Shown here: positions 46,713 to 57,553 of the stretch, piece by piece
Position numbering within the stretch: the first letter of the stretch is position 1
Layout of the letters: each line of letters begins with the position of its first letter
Made by a program: the position numbers and the translations under genes
The notes under the pieces: generated by a model
What the model was told of the DNA's origin: nothing
Databases searched by the model: none
What the model saw: only the letters and a program-made list of their open reading frames with translations
Source: Mycolicibacterium rhodesiae
GTDB taxonomy: Bacteria; Actinomycetota; Actinomycetes; Mycobacteriales; Mycobacteriaceae
Reading direction: 5' to 3'
DNA: 64,000 nucleotides
Assembly (NCBI RefSeq): GCF_002086695.1
Contig: NZ_MVIH01000001.1
Location: forward strand, 310,001-374,000

Positions 46713-47804
46713 ATGAAACAAGAGCTCGTCTTCGAGGCGCCGCGGCGTGGGTTACCGCCGCGGCATCTCGCCGACCTGGACGCCGAAGCCCGCGCGGCCG
46801 CGGTGGCCGAACTCGGGCTGCCGGCATTCCGGGCCAAACAGCTCGCGCAGCAGTATTACGGGCGGTTGCTCGCCGACCCGCAGCAGATGACAGATCTGCC
46901 TGCAGCGGTCCGCGACGCCGTCGCCGACGCGCTGTTCCCGAAGCTGCTCTCGGTGGCCAAAGAGATCGAGTGCGACGCGGGGGAGACCCGAAAGACGCTG
47001 TGGCGCGCCCACGACGGGACCACGTTCGAGTCGGTGCTGATGCGCTACCCGAACCGCAATACGGTGTGCATCTCGTCGCAGGCCGGCTGCGGCATGGCGT
47101 GCCCGTTCTGCGCCACCGGCCAGGGCGGCCTGACCCGCAACCTGAGCACCGCCGAGATCGTGGAGCAGGTGCGGGCGGCCGCGGTGACCTCGCGCGACGA
47201 ATTCGGCGAGCGTCTGTCGAATGTGGTGTTCATGGGGATGGGCGAGCCGCTGGCCAACTATTCGCGGGTGCTGGCCACCGTACAGCGCATCACCGCGGCG
47301 CCGCCGGAGGGTTTCGGGATCTCCGCGCGGTCGGTCACGGTGTCGACGGTCGGGCTGGCACCGGCGATGCGCAAGCTCGCCGACGAACACCTCGGTGTGA
47401 CGCTGGCGCTGTCACTGCACACCCCGGACGACGAACTGCGCGACACCCTGGTGCCGGTGAACAACCGGTGGCCGGTCAGCGAAGTCCTTGATGCGGCCCG
47501 GTACTACGCCGACCAGACCGGCCGGCGGGTGTCGATCGAGTACGCCTTGATCCGCGACGTCAACGATCAAGCCTGGCGGGCCGACCTACTCGGCAAGAAG
47601 CTGCATCAGGCGCTCGGCCCGCTGGCGCACGTGAACCTGATTCCGCTGAACCCGACGCCGGGCAGTGAGTGGGACGCCAGTCCCAAGCCGGTGGAACGCG
47701 AGTTCGTCCGCCGGGTGCGCGCTCAGGGAGTGTCGTGCACGGTGCGGGACACCCGCGGACGTGAGATCGCGGCGGCCTGCGGTCAACTCGCCGCCAGCGG
47801 TTAG
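46713..47804 (+). CDS. rlmN: Dual-specificity 23S rRNA/tRNA adenine-C2 methyltransferase RlmN
   Basis: 363 residues. Radical SAM enzyme that methylates C2 of A2503 in 23S rRNA and of tRNA A37. The CxxxCxxC cluster is C126-C130-C133 ([12 protein letters not shown]); the C-terminal methyl-carrying cysteine is probably C356 (AACGQL). GAMGEP-type stretch [11 protein letters not shown] also present. It corresponds to Rv2880c. Confidence 0.96.
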   Translation: MKQELVFEAPRRGLPPRHLADLDAEARAAAVAELGLPAFRAKQLAQQYYGRLLADPQQMTDLPAAVRDAVADALFPKLLSVAKEIECDAGETRKTLWRAHDGTTFESVLMRYPNRNTVCISSQAGCGMACPFCATGQGGLTRNLSTAEIVEQVRAAAVTSRDEFGERLSNVVFMGMGEPLANYSRVLATVQRITAAPPEGFGISARSVTVSTVGLAPAMRKLADEHLGVTLALSLHTPDDELRDTLVPVNNRWPVSEVLDAARYYADQTGRRVSIEYALIRDVNDQAWRADLLGKKLHQALGPLAHVNLIPLNPTPGSEWDASPKPVEREFVRRVRAQGVSCTVRDTRGREIAAACGQLAASG

Positions 47805-47807
47805 GTC

Positions 47808-48062
47808 TTAGCGGATCCAGCCGCGGCGACGACCCCACCAGTCGCGCACGGTGACACCGAATACCAGCACCGCGAACACGATCAGCACGTAATCCTCGAC
47901 GTGGCCGACGTGGTTACCCTTCAGCATCGCCAGCAGGAAGACCGTGACGAAGATGCCCAGAGCGTGCCAGGTGCGCGGGTTGATCTTGCTCCAGCCCCAG
48001 GCAGCTGAGGGTACGTCGGCCGTATCGACCTCTGAATAGCGCTCCACCTCGGTGCTGACCAT
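47808..48062 (-). CDS. DUF2631 membrane protein (Rv2876-like)
   Basis: 84 residues from the ATG at 48062, which has GGAG upstream. Two helices (TWHALGIFVTVFLLAML and YVLIVFAVLVFGVTV) end in a basic tail (DWWGRRRGWIR). The N-terminal AAWGWSKINPRTWH is typical of the actinobacterial DUF2631 family, of unknown function. Confidence 0.8.
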   Translation of the reverse strand: MVSTEVERYSEVDTADVPSAAWGWSKINPRTWHALGIFVTVFLLAMLKGNHVGHVEDYVLIVFAVLVFGVTVRDWWGRRRGWIR

Positions 48063-48119
48063 TGCGGCTCCTGTCACTCGGCAATTGCGGTAATTCTGGC
48101 ACACCCGATCAGGGCGGGC

Positions 48120-49463
48120 TCAGCCGATCTGGCCGTAGCGTCGCAAGGCCTCGACCCGCTCGGCGGCGTGGTCGACGATCGGCTCCGGATAACCGGGCGG
48201 CGGACCGGCCTTGAGTTTGTGGACGTCGTCGACCTCGGCCAGCTCGGGTATCCACCGCCGGATGTACTCGCCGTCGGGGTCGAACTTCTGTCCCTGGGTG
48301 GTCGGGTTGAACACCCGAAAGTAGGGGGCTGCGTCGGTCCCCGAGCCGGCACACCACTGCCAGCCGTGCTGATTGTTGGCCATGTCGCCGTCGACGAGTT
48401 GCTCGAGGAACCACTGCGCGCCCCACTGCCACGGCAGATGCAGATCCTTGACCAGGAAGGACGCCACGATCATCCGTACCCGGTTGTGCATGAATCCCGA
48501 GTCGCGCAGTTGGCGCATCCCGGCGTCGACGATCGGAAAACCGGTGCGGCCTTCCTTCCAGGCTTCGTACGCCTTCGTCGCCTCGGGTCCGCTGTCCACC
48601 TCGATGGCGTCGAAATTGCGGTTCCAGTTCCACCAGGTGCTGTCCGGCCACTGGTCGAGTACCGCGGCGTAGAAGTCCCGGAACGCCAGCTCCCGCAGAT
48701 ACGAGGCCGGGCCCTTGGCGCGGAAGTCGAGGTCGGCGGCCATCGTCCGGGGGTGGATCGTGCCGAACTTCAGGTGCGCCGACATGCGGCTGGTGGCCGC
48801 TTTGTCGGGCCGGTTGCGATCCTCGTCGTAATCGGCCAACTGAGAACGGACGAACTCCTTCCACCCGGCCAGCGCCGCCGTCTCACCGGCCTCGAGATCC
48901 AGGTCGGCGCCCGGGTCGGGAGCGTCGGCCCGCAGCTTCGCAGGCAGGTCCGCCGGGTCGATCCAGTTCACCGTCGCCGTTGCCGAGGCGGCGGGCCCGC
49001 GCCACCCGACTTCGCGCCACCGGGCCAGAAACGGTGTGAAGACTTTGTACGGGGTGCCGTCGTCCTTGGTGACACGACCCGGCGTGACGAGATAGGGCGA
49101 ACCGGTGGCCTGCAGCGTGGCTCCCATATCGGCCAGGGCGGCCTCGACCGCCGCGTCGCGCCGCACCCCGAACGGAGTGAAGTCCGCCGAGATGTGCACC
49201 TCGGTGGCATCGATCTGCTTGCAGAGCAACGGAATTCGCTCCTCGGGCCGCCCGCGGGTGATCAACAGCCGGCCGTCGAGCGAGTCGGCGAGGGTACGCA
49301 ACGAGTCCCCGAGGAATTGCAGTCGCCGCGCACCTGATGACTTCTCCAGGCGCGGGTCCAGTACGAAGCAGGCCAGCACCTCGGCGCCATCGGCGGCCGC
49401 TTCCAGCAATGGAGGCAGGTCGTTCAGGCGCAGGTCGCGGCGGAACCACAGCAGTGTGGGCAT
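48120..49463 (-). CDS. phr: Deoxyribodipyrimidine photolyase
   Basis: 447 residues of the cryptochrome/photolyase family (class I), which splits cyclobutane dimers with blue light using FADH-. N-terminal alpha/beta antenna domain (MPTLLWFRRDLRLNDLPPL) and C-terminal FAD domain with TGFPIVDAGMRQLRDSGFMHNRVRM, WQWGAQWFLEQLVDGD and NNQHGWQWCAGSGTDAAPY, all signature segments. ATG at 49463 is the natural start; the longer frame adds Arg-rich non-conserved residues. Confidence 0.95.
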   Translation of the reverse strand: MPTLLWFRRDLRLNDLPPLLEAAADGAEVLACFVLDPRLEKSSGARRLQFLGDSLRTLADSLDGRLLITRGRPEERIPLLCKQIDATEVHISADFTPFGVRRDAAVEAALADMGATLQATGSPYLVTPGRVTKDDGTPYKVFTPFLARWREVGWRGPAASATATVNWIDPADLPAKLRADAPDPGADLDLEAGETAALAGWKEFVRSQLADYDEDRNRPDKAATSRMSAHLKFGTIHPRTMAADLDFRAKGPASYLRELAFRDFYAAVLDQWPDSTWWNWNRNFDAIEVDSGPEATKAYEAWKEGRTGFPIVDAGMRQLRDSGFMHNRVRMIVASFLVKDLHLPWQWGAQWFLEQLVDGDMANNQHGWQWCAGSGTDAAPYFRVFNPTTQGQKFDPDGEYIRRWIPELAEVDDVHKLKAGPPPGYPEPIVDHAAERVEALRRYGQIG

Positions 49464-49522
49464 GTTCCTTATGCTGCCCTTTCCGTGCAGAAGGTATGCG
49501 CGACGCGGGTGACCCGCACGCC

Positions 49523-49550
49523 GCCGGCGGTCTCGATGGATGCCGCCGGC
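49523..49550 (-). terminator. GC-rich hairpin downstream of the fasciclin gene
   Basis: Stem GCCGGCGG (49523-49530) pairs with CCGCCGGC (49543-49550) around 12 bases, 21 bases past the minus-strand fasciclin stop. No T-tract, so termination is plausible but weakly supported. Confidence 0.4.
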
Positions 49551-49570
49551 TGACGCGCGGGTCCCGCCGT

Positions 49571-50167
49571 CTACTGCGCCGGGGGCATCAGCACCGTGTC
49601 GATGAGGTACACCGTGGCGTTGGCGGTACGCACCCCACCGCACACGACGTTGGCCCCGTTGACCTGCAGGTGATCGCCCGAGCCGGTGACCGTCAGGTCC
49701 GCGCCCTGGACCGTCTTGTGGGTCCCCACCACCTTGTCGGGTGTGGCCTGGCCGGGAACCACGTGATAGGTCAGGATCGAGGTCAGCAGATCCTTGTTGG
49801 TCTTGAGCTGGTCGATGGTGGCCGCGTCGATCTTCGCGAACGCGTCGTCGGTCGGAGCGAAGACCGTGAACTGGCCACCGTTGAGGGTGTCGACCAAATT
49901 GACCTCAGGGTTCAGCTTGCCGGACAACGCAGCTGTCAGAGTGGTCAGCATCGGGTTGTTGGATGCCGCCGTGGCGACCGGGGCCATCGACATACCGCTC
50001 ACCGAGCCCGGCCCGGTGGGAACCTGCTGGGCATAGGCCGCGCAGCCGGGGCCAACGGGGCCGGCAGTGGTGTCGGCGGCGGCGAGGGGAGACAACCCCA
50101 CCGTGAGGACCGCGGCCACGGTGAGGCCGGCCATGGAACCCAGCTTCTTGGATACTGTCATCGACAT
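49571..50167 (-). CDS. Secreted fasciclin-domain protein (MPT70-like)
   Basis: 198 residues. A Sec signal peptide ends near PLAAADT. A single FAS1 domain spans about 60-195 ([43 protein letters not shown]; then [11 protein letters not shown]). A Cys pair at GPGC (about 43) and VVCGG (about 178) is typical of MPT70/MPT83. These are major antigens, with adhesion suggested as a role. Adjacent to a lipoprotein paralogue in the same orientation. Confidence 0.92.
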   Translation of the reverse strand: MSMTVSKKLGSMAGLTVAAVLTVGLSPLAAADTTAGPVGPGCAAYAQQVPTGPGSVSGMSMAPVATAASNNPMLTTLTAALSGKLNPEVNLVDTLNGGQFTVFAPTDDAFAKIDAATIDQLKTNKDLLTSILTYHVVPGQATPDKVVGTHKTVQGADLTVTGSGDHLQVNGANVVCGGVRTANATVYLIDTVLMPPAQ

Positions 50168-50261
50168 TCGATCATTCCTTTCGTAATACGTTGCGCCAGA
50201 AGAGGTCAGTGCACCGTTGTGATGTGTTGCGAGTTGTCGTGATTGCGCCGAGCGCGCCGAG

Positions 50262-50921
50262 TCACTGGGCAGGCGGCATCAGCACCGTGTCGATCAGGTA
50301 GACCGTGGCGTTCGCCGTCTGCACACCACCGCAGACGACGTTGGCGTCGTTGACCTTCAGTGCGTCACCCGAGCCGGTCACCGTGACCTCCGCGCCCTGG
50401 ACGGTCTTGTGCTGGCCGACGACCTGAGCGGGGCTGGCCTGCGCCGGGACCACGTGGTAGGTCAGGATCGAGGTCAACAGGTTCGAATCGGTCTTGAGCT
50501 TCTCGACGGTGGCGGGATCGAGCTTGGCGAACGCGTCGTCGGTCGGGGCGAACACGGTGAACTGCCCGCTGTCGAGAGTCTGGACGAGGTTGACGTTCGG
50601 GTTGAGCTTGCCCGACAGCGCCGACGTCAGAGTCTTCAACAACGGGTTGTTGCTGGCTGCCACCGTCACCGGGTCCTTCGACATGCCTGCGACCGAACCG
50701 GGTCCGGTGGGAACCTGCTCGGCGTAGCTTGCGCAGCCGGGGCCGACGAGCGTGCCTGCCGGTGCGGCCGCGGCCGAGGTGGTGGTCGTGGTCGTGGTGG
50801 ACGCGGCAGGAGAGGTGCTCGACGACGATTCCGCAGTCGTACTGGTCGAAGAACACCCTGCGAAGAGCACGGCGGCCGCCGTCAGTCCGACAGCGCTCAG
50901 AACGGTGCGATGAAATGCCAT
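50262..50921 (-). CDS. Fasciclin-domain lipoprotein (MPT83-like)
   Basis: 219 residues from the ATG at 50921. Lipobox LFAGC (C23), a Ser/Thr/Ala-rich linker (about 25-70) and one FAS1 domain nearly identical in layout to the MPT70-like neighbour. The lipid anchor holds it on the cell surface while the neighbour is released. AAAGGAG precedes the ATG. The longer frame from 51338 is not a plausible lipoprotein start. Confidence 0.93.
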   Translation of the reverse strand: MAFHRTVLSAVGLTAAAVLFAGCSSTSTTAESSSSTSPAASTTTTTTTSAAAAPAGTLVGPGCASYAEQVPTGPGSVAGMSKDPVTVAASNNPLLKTLTSALSGKLNPNVNLVQTLDSGQFTVFAPTDDAFAKLDPATVEKLKTDSNLLTSILTYHVVPAQASPAQVVGQHKTVQGAEVTVTGSGDALKVNDANVVCGGVQTANATVYLIDTVLMPPAQ

Positions 50922-51100
50922 AGGTGACTCCTTTGTCGTGTGAATCGGTTCCAGTCGGTCCGACCGGCCTTGATCGGCAATGCACAGGCAATTCGGGACG
51001 CACCGGCTTCCGGACGGGTCCGCCCGGGGTGGGGTCACAAACGCGTCACAGTCTCGGCGGGGGCGAATCGGCAGCGATGCCGGGATTGCGGTCCGCACGC

Positions 51101-51110
51101 GGCACAATTG
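51101..51110 (+). promoter_or_regulatory. Promoter-like GGCACAATTG before dxr
   Basis: Shares GGCACAAT with the elements before rpsP and rplS. If CACAAT is the -10, transcription would start close to the dxr GTG codons at 51112-51117, giving a leaderless message. Confidence 0.4.
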
Positions 51111-51111
51111 A

Positions 51112-52281
51112 GTGGTGAGCGCCGTCAACCGTCTCCGGGTCCTGATCTTGGGCAGCACCGGTTCCATCGGAACCCAGGCGCTGGAGGTCATTGCCGAGAA
51201 TCCGGACCGGTTCGAAGTCGTCGGACTGGCCGCCGGCGGCGGAAATCCCGACCTGCTGGCCCGCCAGCGCGCGCAGACCGGCGTGACGAATGTCGCCGTC
51301 GCCGACGAGGCGGCCGCCGACAGAGTCGGCGATGTCACCTACCGCGGCCCCGACGCCGCCACCCGGTTGGTGGAGAACGTGCACGCCGACGTCGTGCTCA
51401 ACGCGCTGGTCGGGGCATTGGGACTGGAACCGACGCTGGCCGCGCTGGCCTCGGGCGCCCGCCTGGCCCTGGCCAACAAGGAATCGCTGGTCGCAGGCGG
51501 ACCGCTGGTGGTCAAGGCGGCGAGTCCCGGACAGATCGTGCCCGTCGACTCCGAGCACTCGGCGCTGGCCCAGTGCCTGCGCTCAGGCACCCCCGACGAA
51601 GTCGCCAAACTGGTGCTCACCGCCTCCGGGGGCCCGTTCCGCGGCTGGTCGGCCGCGCAGCTGGAGCCCGTCACGCCCGAGCAGGCCGGCGCCCACCCCA
51701 CCTGGAACATGGGCCCGATGAACACGCTGAATTCGGCGTCGCTGGTCAACAAGGGTCTTGAGCTGATCGAGACGCACTTGCTGTTCGGTGTTCCCTACGA
51801 GCGCATCGAGGTCGTGGTGCATCCGCAGTCGATCGTGCACTCGATGGTGACGTTCACCGACGGCTCGACGATCGCCCAGGCCAGTCCGCCCGACATGAAA
51901 CTGCCGATCTCACTCGCGCTGGGCTGGCCCGGCCGGGTACCGGCCGCGGCCGCGGCCTGCGACTTCACCACGGCCTCCACCTGGGAGTTCGAACCGCTGG
52001 ACGCCTCGGTGTTTCCCGCCGTCGACCTGGCCCGCGAGGCCGGACAGACCGGCGGCTGCCTGACCGCGGTCTACAACGCGGCCAACGAAGAGGCCGCTGA
52101 GGCCTTTCTGGCCGGAAAGATCCGGTTCCCGGCCATCGTGCGAACAATCGCCGACGTGCTGCACGCCGCCGACCAGTGGGCCGCCGAACCCGCTACCGTG
52201 GAAGAAGTACTTGACGCGCAGCGCTGGGCACGGCAACGGGCCCGCGAGGCCGTCACACAGGAGGTCGCTTCAATCCGATGA
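51112..52281 (+). CDS. dxr: 1-deoxy-D-xylulose 5-phosphate reductoisomerase
   Basis: 389 residues. Dxr (IspC) makes MEP, the first committed step of the non-mevalonate isoprenoid path; target of fosmidomycin. NADPH-binding [17 protein letters not shown], metal/substrate site [10 protein letters not shown], and ASGGPFRG. Two consecutive GTG codons (51112 and 51115) can start it, and the promoter position favours the second. Its stop overlaps rip1. Confidence 0.95.
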   Translation: MVSAVNRLRVLILGSTGSIGTQALEVIAENPDRFEVVGLAAGGGNPDLLARQRAQTGVTNVAVADEAAADRVGDVTYRGPDAATRLVENVHADVVLNALVGALGLEPTLAALASGARLALANKESLVAGGPLVVKAASPGQIVPVDSEHSALAQCLRSGTPDEVAKLVLTASGGPFRGWSAAQLEPVTPEQAGAHPTWNMGPMNTLNSASLVNKGLELIETHLLFGVPYERIEVVVHPQSIVHSMVTFTDGSTIAQASPPDMKLPISLALGWPGRVPAAAAACDFTTASTWEFEPLDASVFPAVDLAREAGQTGGCLTAVYNAANEEAAEAFLAGKIRFPAIVRTIADVLHAADQWAAEPATVEEVLDAQRWARQRAREAVTQEVASIR

Positions 52282-53507
52282 TGTTCGTTATCGGCATCGT
52301 GCTGTTCGCACTCTGCATCCTCATCTCCGTGGCGCTGCACGAGTGCGGTCACATGTGGGTGGCCCGCGCCACCGGAATGAAGGTGCGCCGCTACTTCGTG
52401 GGCTTCGGACCGACCCTGTGGTCGACGCACCGGCCCAACAAGCTCGGGTCCACCGAGTACGGCGTCAAGGCCGTCCCGCTCGGCGGCTTCTGCGACATCG
52501 CAGGCATGACGTCGGTGGAGGAACTCAAGCCCGACGAGCGCCCCTACGCGATGTTCCGGCAGGACACCTGGAAGCGGGTGGCGGTGCTGTTCGCCGGGCC
52601 TGCGATGAACTTCATCATCGGTCTGGTGCTGGTGTACGGGATCGCCATCGTGTGGGGTCTGCCCAACCTGCATCAACCGACGAACGCGATGGTCGGCGAA
52701 ACCGCTTGTGTCGCAGCGCAAGTCAGCAAAGATAAAGCCGGTGACTGCGCTGGACCCGGTCCGGCCGCGCTGGCCGGCATCAAGAAGGGCGACGTCATCA
52801 CCAAGGTCGGTGACGCCCCAGTCAAGACGTTCGACGAGCTCGTCGCCGCGGTGCGCAAGGTGAACGGTCCCACCGTCTTCACCGTCGACCGTGTCGAGAA
52901 CGGGCAGTCCCGCGAGTTCACCACCACTGTCGACGTCACCACGACCCAGCGGTGGACGTCCAAGGACGCGACCGCACCGACGACCGTCGGCGCCATCGGC
53001 GTCGCGCCCGAGGTTTTCGCGCCAACGCAATACAACCCGCTGTCGGCGGTCCCCGCGACGTTCGCGTTCACCGGTGACCTGGCCGTCGAACTGGGCAAGT
53101 CGCTGGCGAAGATCCCGACCAAGGTCGGCGCCCTGGTGCACTCCATCGGCGGCGGTGAGCGCGATCCCGAGACCCCGATCAGCGTGGTGGGCGCCAGCAT
53201 CATCGGGGGCGACACCGTTGATCACGGTCTGTGGGTGGCGTTCTGGTTCTTCCTGGCCCAGCTCAACTTCGTACTCGGTGCGATCAACCTGGTGCCGCTG
53301 TTGCCGTTCGACGGCGGCCACATCGCGATCGCGGTGTTCGAGAAGATCCGCAACCTCCTCCGGTCGGCGCGCGGCAAAGTCGCCGCGGCGCCGGTCAATT
53401 ACCTGAAGCTGATGCCCGCCACCTACGTGATCCTCGTTGTGGTGGTCGGCTACATGCTGTTGACCGTCACCGCCGACCTGGTCAACCCGATTCGACTGTT
53501 CCAGTAG
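52278..53507 (+). CDS. rip1: Site-2 membrane protease Rip1/RseP
   Basis: 409 residues. An M50 zinc protease that cuts membrane-embedded anti-sigma factors and PbpB-linked substrates. Zinc motif H21-E-C-G-H25 in the first helix, a PDZ domain at about 150-230 ([29 protein letters not shown]) and the LPFDGGHI box in the C-terminal helix. ATGA overlap with dxr. dxr-rip1-ispG matches Rv2870c-Rv2868c. Confidence 0.95.
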   Translation: MMFVIGIVLFALCILISVALHECGHMWVARATGMKVRRYFVGFGPTLWSTHRPNKLGSTEYGVKAVPLGGFCDIAGMTSVEELKPDERPYAMFRQDTWKRVAVLFAGPAMNFIIGLVLVYGIAIVWGLPNLHQPTNAMVGETACVAAQVSKDKAGDCAGPGPAALAGIKKGDVITKVGDAPVKTFDELVAAVRKVNGPTVFTVDRVENGQSREFTTTVDVTTTQRWTSKDATAPTTVGAIGVAPEVFAPTQYNPLSAVPATFAFTGDLAVELGKSLAKIPTKVGALVHSIGGGERDPETPISVVGASIIGGDTVDHGLWVAFWFFLAQLNFVLGAINLVPLLPFDGGHIAIAVFEKIRNLLRSARGKVAAAPVNYLKLMPATYVILVVVVGYMLLTVTADLVNPIRLFQ

Positions 53508-53517
53508 GAGAACCCAC

Positions 53518-54678
53518 GTGACTTCCATTGGCCTGGGCATGCCGGCCCCGCCCGCACCCGTCCTCGCGCCCCGACGAAAGACCCGCCAGCTGATGGTGCG
53601 CGACGTCGGCGTCGGCAGCGACTACCCGATCTCGGTGCAGTCGATGTGCACCACCAAGACTCACGACGTCAACACCACGCTGCAGCAGATCGCCGAGCTG
53701 ACCGCCGCGGGCTGCGACATCGTGCGGGTGGCGTGTCCGCGCCAGGAGGACGCCGACGCGCTGTCCGAGATCGCCAAGCACAGCAACATCCCGGTCATCG
53801 CCGACATTCACTTCCAGCCGAAGTACATCTTCGCCGCGATCGACGCCGGTTGCGCGGCCGTGCGCGTCAACCCGGGCAACATCAAGGAGTTCGACGGCCG
53901 GGTCGGCGAGGTCGCCAAGGCCGCGGGTGCTGCAGGCATTCCGATCCGCATCGGGGTCAACGCCGGGTCCCTGGACAAGCGGTTCATGGAGAAGCACGGC
54001 AAGGCCACCCCGGAAGCGCTCGTCGAGTCGGCGCTGTGGGAAGCCTCGCTGTTCGAGGAACACGGCTTCGGCAACATCAAGATCAGCGTCAAGCACAACG
54101 ATCCGGTCGTGATGGTGGCCGCCTACGAGCAGCTGGCCGAAAAGTGTGACTACCCACTGCATCTCGGCGTCACCGAGGCGGGGCCCGCGTTCCAGGGCAC
54201 CATCAAGTCCGCGGTCGCCTTCGGCGCGCTGTTGTCCCGGGGGATCGGCGACACCATCCGCGTCTCGCTGTCGGCTCCGCCGGTGGAGGAGGTCAAGGTC
54301 GGCATCCAGATCCTGGAGTCGCTGAACCTGCGGCCGCGCGGTCTCGAGATCGTGTCCTGCCCGTCGTGCGGGCGGGCCCAGGTCGACGTCTACACACTGG
54401 CCAACGCGGTGTCGGCCGGTCTGGACGGGCTCGACGTGCCGCTGCGGGTGGCCGTCATGGGGTGCGTCGTCAACGGTCCGGGGGAGGCGCGCGAAGCCGA
54501 TCTCGGCGTGGCCTCGGGCAACGGCAAGGGACAGATTTTCGTCAAGGGTGAAGTGATCAAAACCGTGCCCGAGGCGATGATCGTCGAGACGCTGATTGAA
54601 GAGGCAATGAGACTTGCCGAGGATCAGCGCGGCACGGATACATCTGCCAGCGGTTCCCCTGTCGTGACCGTAAGCTGA
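53518..54678 (+). CDS. ispG: 4-hydroxy-3-methylbut-2-enyl diphosphate synthase
   Basis: 386 residues. IspG (GcpE) turns MEcPP into HMBPP with a 4Fe-4S cluster. N-terminal TIM barrel ([26 protein letters not shown]). The cluster cysteines are in [11 protein letters not shown] and [19 protein letters not shown] start with AGGAG upstream. Same pathway as dxr, with rip1 between. Confidence 0.96.
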   Translation: MTSIGLGMPAPPAPVLAPRRKTRQLMVRDVGVGSDYPISVQSMCTTKTHDVNTTLQQIAELTAAGCDIVRVACPRQEDADALSEIAKHSNIPVIADIHFQPKYIFAAIDAGCAAVRVNPGNIKEFDGRVGEVAKAAGAAGIPIRIGVNAGSLDKRFMEKHGKATPEALVESALWEASLFEEHGFGNIKISVKHNDPVVMVAAYEQLAEKCDYPLHLGVTEAGPAFQGTIKSAVAFGALLSRGIGDTIRVSLSAPPVEEVKVGIQILESLNLRPRGLEIVSCPSCGRAQVDVYTLANAVSAGLDGLDVPLRVAVMGCVVNGPGEAREADLGVASGNGKGQIFVKGEVIKTVPEAMIVETLIEEAMRLAEDQRGTDTSASGSPVVTVS

Positions 54679-54721
54679 TGGCGTAACCCGCCAGGGTTTC
54701 ACTCCGCAGAAAGTAAGGCCC

Positions 54722-55576
54722 ATGTCGGCTCCGCCACTGTTTCGTCTGGTCGACGAGCGACGGGTGTCGCCTGCGCGCGACGTCGCGGCGGTGAACCGGG
54801 TGTTGGCCGACGATCCGGTCGGTTCCTGCATGGTCGCGGCGCGGGTTGCCGACCACGGCGTCGAGCCGCAGGCCATCGGTGGCGAGCTGTGGACGCGTCG
54901 GCGTGCTGAGGAATCCCTCTGCTACGCCGGGGCGAATCTGATCCCGCTGCGCGGTGCGCAGCCGGACCTGCATGCGTTCGCCGACAAGGCGATGAGCACC
55001 GCCCGGCGCTGTTCGTCTCTGGTCGGCCGGGCCGAGTTGGTGCTGCCGCTCTGGGACCGCCTGCAGCACGCGTGGGGGCCGGCGCGCGATGTGCGCGACC
55101 ACCAACCGCTCATGGCACTGGGTGTGTCGCCGTCCGCGCGGATCGATCCGGCCGTGCGACGCGTGCGGGTCGACGAGCTCGATGCCTACCTGGTTGCCGC
55201 GATCGACATGTTCATCGGCGAGGTCGGTATCGATCCACGGATCGGCGACGGCGGCCGCGGCTACCGTCGCCGGGTCGCCAGCCTGATCGCGGCAGGCCGA
55301 GCCTATGCCCGTTTTGAGCACGGACAGGTGGTGTTCAAGGCGGAGGTGGGTTCGCAGTCTCCGGTGGTCGGCCAGATCCAGGGCGTGTGGGTGCATCCGG
55401 AGTGGCGAGGCCACGGGCTCGGCACCTCGGGCACCGCGGCAGTGGCCGCCGCCGTGGTCAACAGTGGCCGTATCGCAAGCCTCTATGTCAACAGCTTCAA
55501 CGCCGTCGCTCGTGCGGCCTATGCACGCGTGGGTTTCGCTGAGGTCGGGATGTTCGCGACTGTGCTGCTCGACTGA
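54722..55576 (+). CDS. GNAT acetyltransferase with DUF4081 domain (Rv2867c-like)
   Basis: 284 residues: an N-terminal DUF4081 half (about 1-140) and a C-terminal GNAT domain with the acetyl-CoA loop VWVHPEWRGHGLGTSGTAAVAAAVVN. Substrate unknown. AGAAAGTAAGG precedes the ATG. It follows ispG by 43 bases in the conserved order. Confidence 0.9.
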   Translation: MSAPPLFRLVDERRVSPARDVAAVNRVLADDPVGSCMVAARVADHGVEPQAIGGELWTRRRAEESLCYAGANLIPLRGAQPDLHAFADKAMSTARRCSSLVGRAELVLPLWDRLQHAWGPARDVRDHQPLMALGVSPSARIDPAVRRVRVDELDAYLVAAIDMFIGEVGIDPRIGDGGRGYRRRVASLIAAGRAYARFEHGQVVFKAEVGSQSPVVGQIQGVWVHPEWRGHGLGTSGTAAVAAAVVNSGRIASLYVNSFNAVARAAYARVGFAEVGMFATVLLD

Positions 55577-55720
55577 ATGTCGTCTTACGTCGGCAGTCGC
55601 CTGATCTGAGCCGAGATCGTCCCACTCTCGCCAATCACCGCGCATCGCTGAGGTTCCGATCGAGTTCGGCGCGGTGTGTTTGCGGCACTTTGCGGTCACG
55701 GGCTCATAACATTTGCCCCA

Positions 55721-57544
55721 ATGGCTACTTGCACCTCATTAGCAACACGAGTAACAGGCGTCATCTCGGTTTTGGCGGTGGTGGCGGCGTCGGCGACCCT
55801 GTCGGCCTGCACACCGCGGCCCGATGGGCCTGGCCCGGCCGCGGAGAAGTTCTTCGCCGACCTCACCAAGGGGGACACCGCCTCGGCGGCCCAGCTTTCT
55901 GACCGCCCGGCCGACGCGCAGGCCGCGTTGAACGAGGCGTGGGCAGGTCTGCAGGCCACCCACCTCGACGCTCAGATCCTCGGCTCGCGCTACACCGAGG
56001 ACACCGGCAGTGTGAACTACCGCTTCACCTGGCAGCTGCCCAAGAAGCGGACCTGGACCTACGACGGCGTGCTGCAGATGATCCGCGACGAAGGGAATTG
56101 GCACGTCCGCTGGACTCCAGCCGGATTGCATCCGAAACTTGGTGAACACCAGCACTTTTCGCTGCGATCTGATCCGCCGCGGCGCGCGTCGGTCAATGAA
56201 CTCGGCGGCACCGACGTGCTCGCTCCGGCCAACCTCTACCGCTATCAGCTCGACGCCGCCAAGGCCGGTCCCGCGCTGATGTCCACCTCGCGGGTGGTCG
56301 CCGACCAGCTGCGGCAGTTCGACAACACGCTGGACCCGCAGCGCCTCGCCGAGCAGGCCAGTTCGTCCAGCGCCCCTTTGGATCTGGTCACCCTGAAGCC
56401 GGTGGACCACGACAAGGTGGCTCAGGCGCTGGACATGCTGCCCGGCGTGGTCGTCACCCCGCAGGCCGACTTGTTGCCCACCGACGACCGCTTCGCCCCG
56501 GCCGTCATGGGCCAGGTGAAAAAGGCGGTGATCGACGAGCTCGACGGCGAGGCGGGCTGGAAAGTCGTCAGCGTCAACCAGAACGGCGCCGACATCGACG
56601 TGCTGCACGAGGTGGCGCCCACCCCGGCGCCGTCGATCTCGATCACCCTGGACCGGTCCGTGCAGAACGCCGCCCAGCATGCCGTCGACACCCAGGGGCG
56701 CAAGGCGATGCTGGTGGTGATCAAGCCCTCGACCGGCGAGATCCTCGGCATCGCGCAGAACGCGGCGGCCGACGCCGACGGACCGGCGGCCACCACCGGC
56801 CTGTATCCGCCCGGCTCGACCTTCAAGATCGTCACGGCCGGCGCGGCCATCGACCGCAACATGGCCACCCCCAACACGCTGCTCGGCTGCCCGGGTGAGA
56901 TCGACATCGGCCACCGAACCGTGCCGAACTACAACAAGTTCGACCTCGGCACGGTCCCGATGTCGAAGGCGTTCGCCAATTCGTGCAACACCACGTTCGC
57001 CGAACTGGCCAGCCGGATGCCCCCGACGGCGCTGACCGTGGCGGCCTCGCAGTACGGCATCGGCCCGGACTACACCATCGACGGATTGACCACGGTGACA
57101 GGCACGGTGCCGCCGACGGTGAATCTGGCCGAACGCACCGAGGACGGGTTCGGCCAGGGCAAGGTGCTGGTCACGCCGTTCGGGATGGCGCTGGTGGCCG
57201 CGACGGTGGCCGCGGGCAAGACGCCGACCCCGCACCTGATCGTGGGCAGCCAAACCTCCGAGACCGGCGATCACCCGCCGATCACGCCGGCGATGCTCGA
57301 CGGTCTGCGCCCGATGATGCGCCTGGTGGTGACCAACGGCACCGCCAAGGACATCAACGACGCCGGCGACGTGCGCGGTAAGACGGGTGAGGCCGAGTTC
57401 GCAGGTGGTTCACACGCCTGGTTCGCCGGCTATCGCGGTGACATGGCGTTCGCCGCGCTGATCGTCGGCGGCGGAAGTTCGGAGTATGCGGTCCGGATGG
57501 TCAAGATGATGCTGCAGGAGCTGCCCGCCGACTACCTGGCGTAA
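55721..57544 (+). CDS. Penicillin-binding lipoprotein transpeptidase (Rv2864c-like)
   Basis: 607 residues from the ATG at 55721. Lipobox LSAC (C30). An NTF2-like MecA_N domain (about 38-155), a PBP dimer-type region, and the transpeptidase with S366-T-F-K369, SCN (ANSCNTTF) and K554-T-G556. It forms peptidoglycan crosslinks on the outer face of the membrane. It belongs to the PBP2a-like class that often has low beta-lactam affinity. Confidence 0.93.
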   Translation: MATCTSLATRVTGVISVLAVVAASATLSACTPRPDGPGPAAEKFFADLTKGDTASAAQLSDRPADAQAALNEAWAGLQATHLDAQILGSRYTEDTGSVNYRFTWQLPKKRTWTYDGVLQMIRDEGNWHVRWTPAGLHPKLGEHQHFSLRSDPPRRASVNELGGTDVLAPANLYRYQLDAAKAGPALMSTSRVVADQLRQFDNTLDPQRLAEQASSSSAPLDLVTLKPVDHDKVAQALDMLPGVVVTPQADLLPTDDRFAPAVMGQVKKAVIDELDGEAGWKVVSVNQNGADIDVLHEVAPTPAPSISITLDRSVQNAAQHAVDTQGRKAMLVVIKPSTGEILGIAQNAAADADGPAATTGLYPPGSTFKIVTAGAAIDRNMATPNTLLGCPGEIDIGHRTVPNYNKFDLGTVPMSKAFANSCNTTFAELASRMPPTALTVAASQYGIGPDYTIDGLTTVTGTVPPTVNLAERTEDGFGQGKVLVTPFGMALVAATVAAGKTPTPHLIVGSQTSETGDHPPITPAMLDGLRPMMRLVVTNGTAKDINDAGDVRGKTGEAEFAGGSHAWFAGYRGDMAFAALIVGGGSSEYAVRMVKMMLQELPADYLA

Positions 57545-57553
57545 CCCCAGCCG

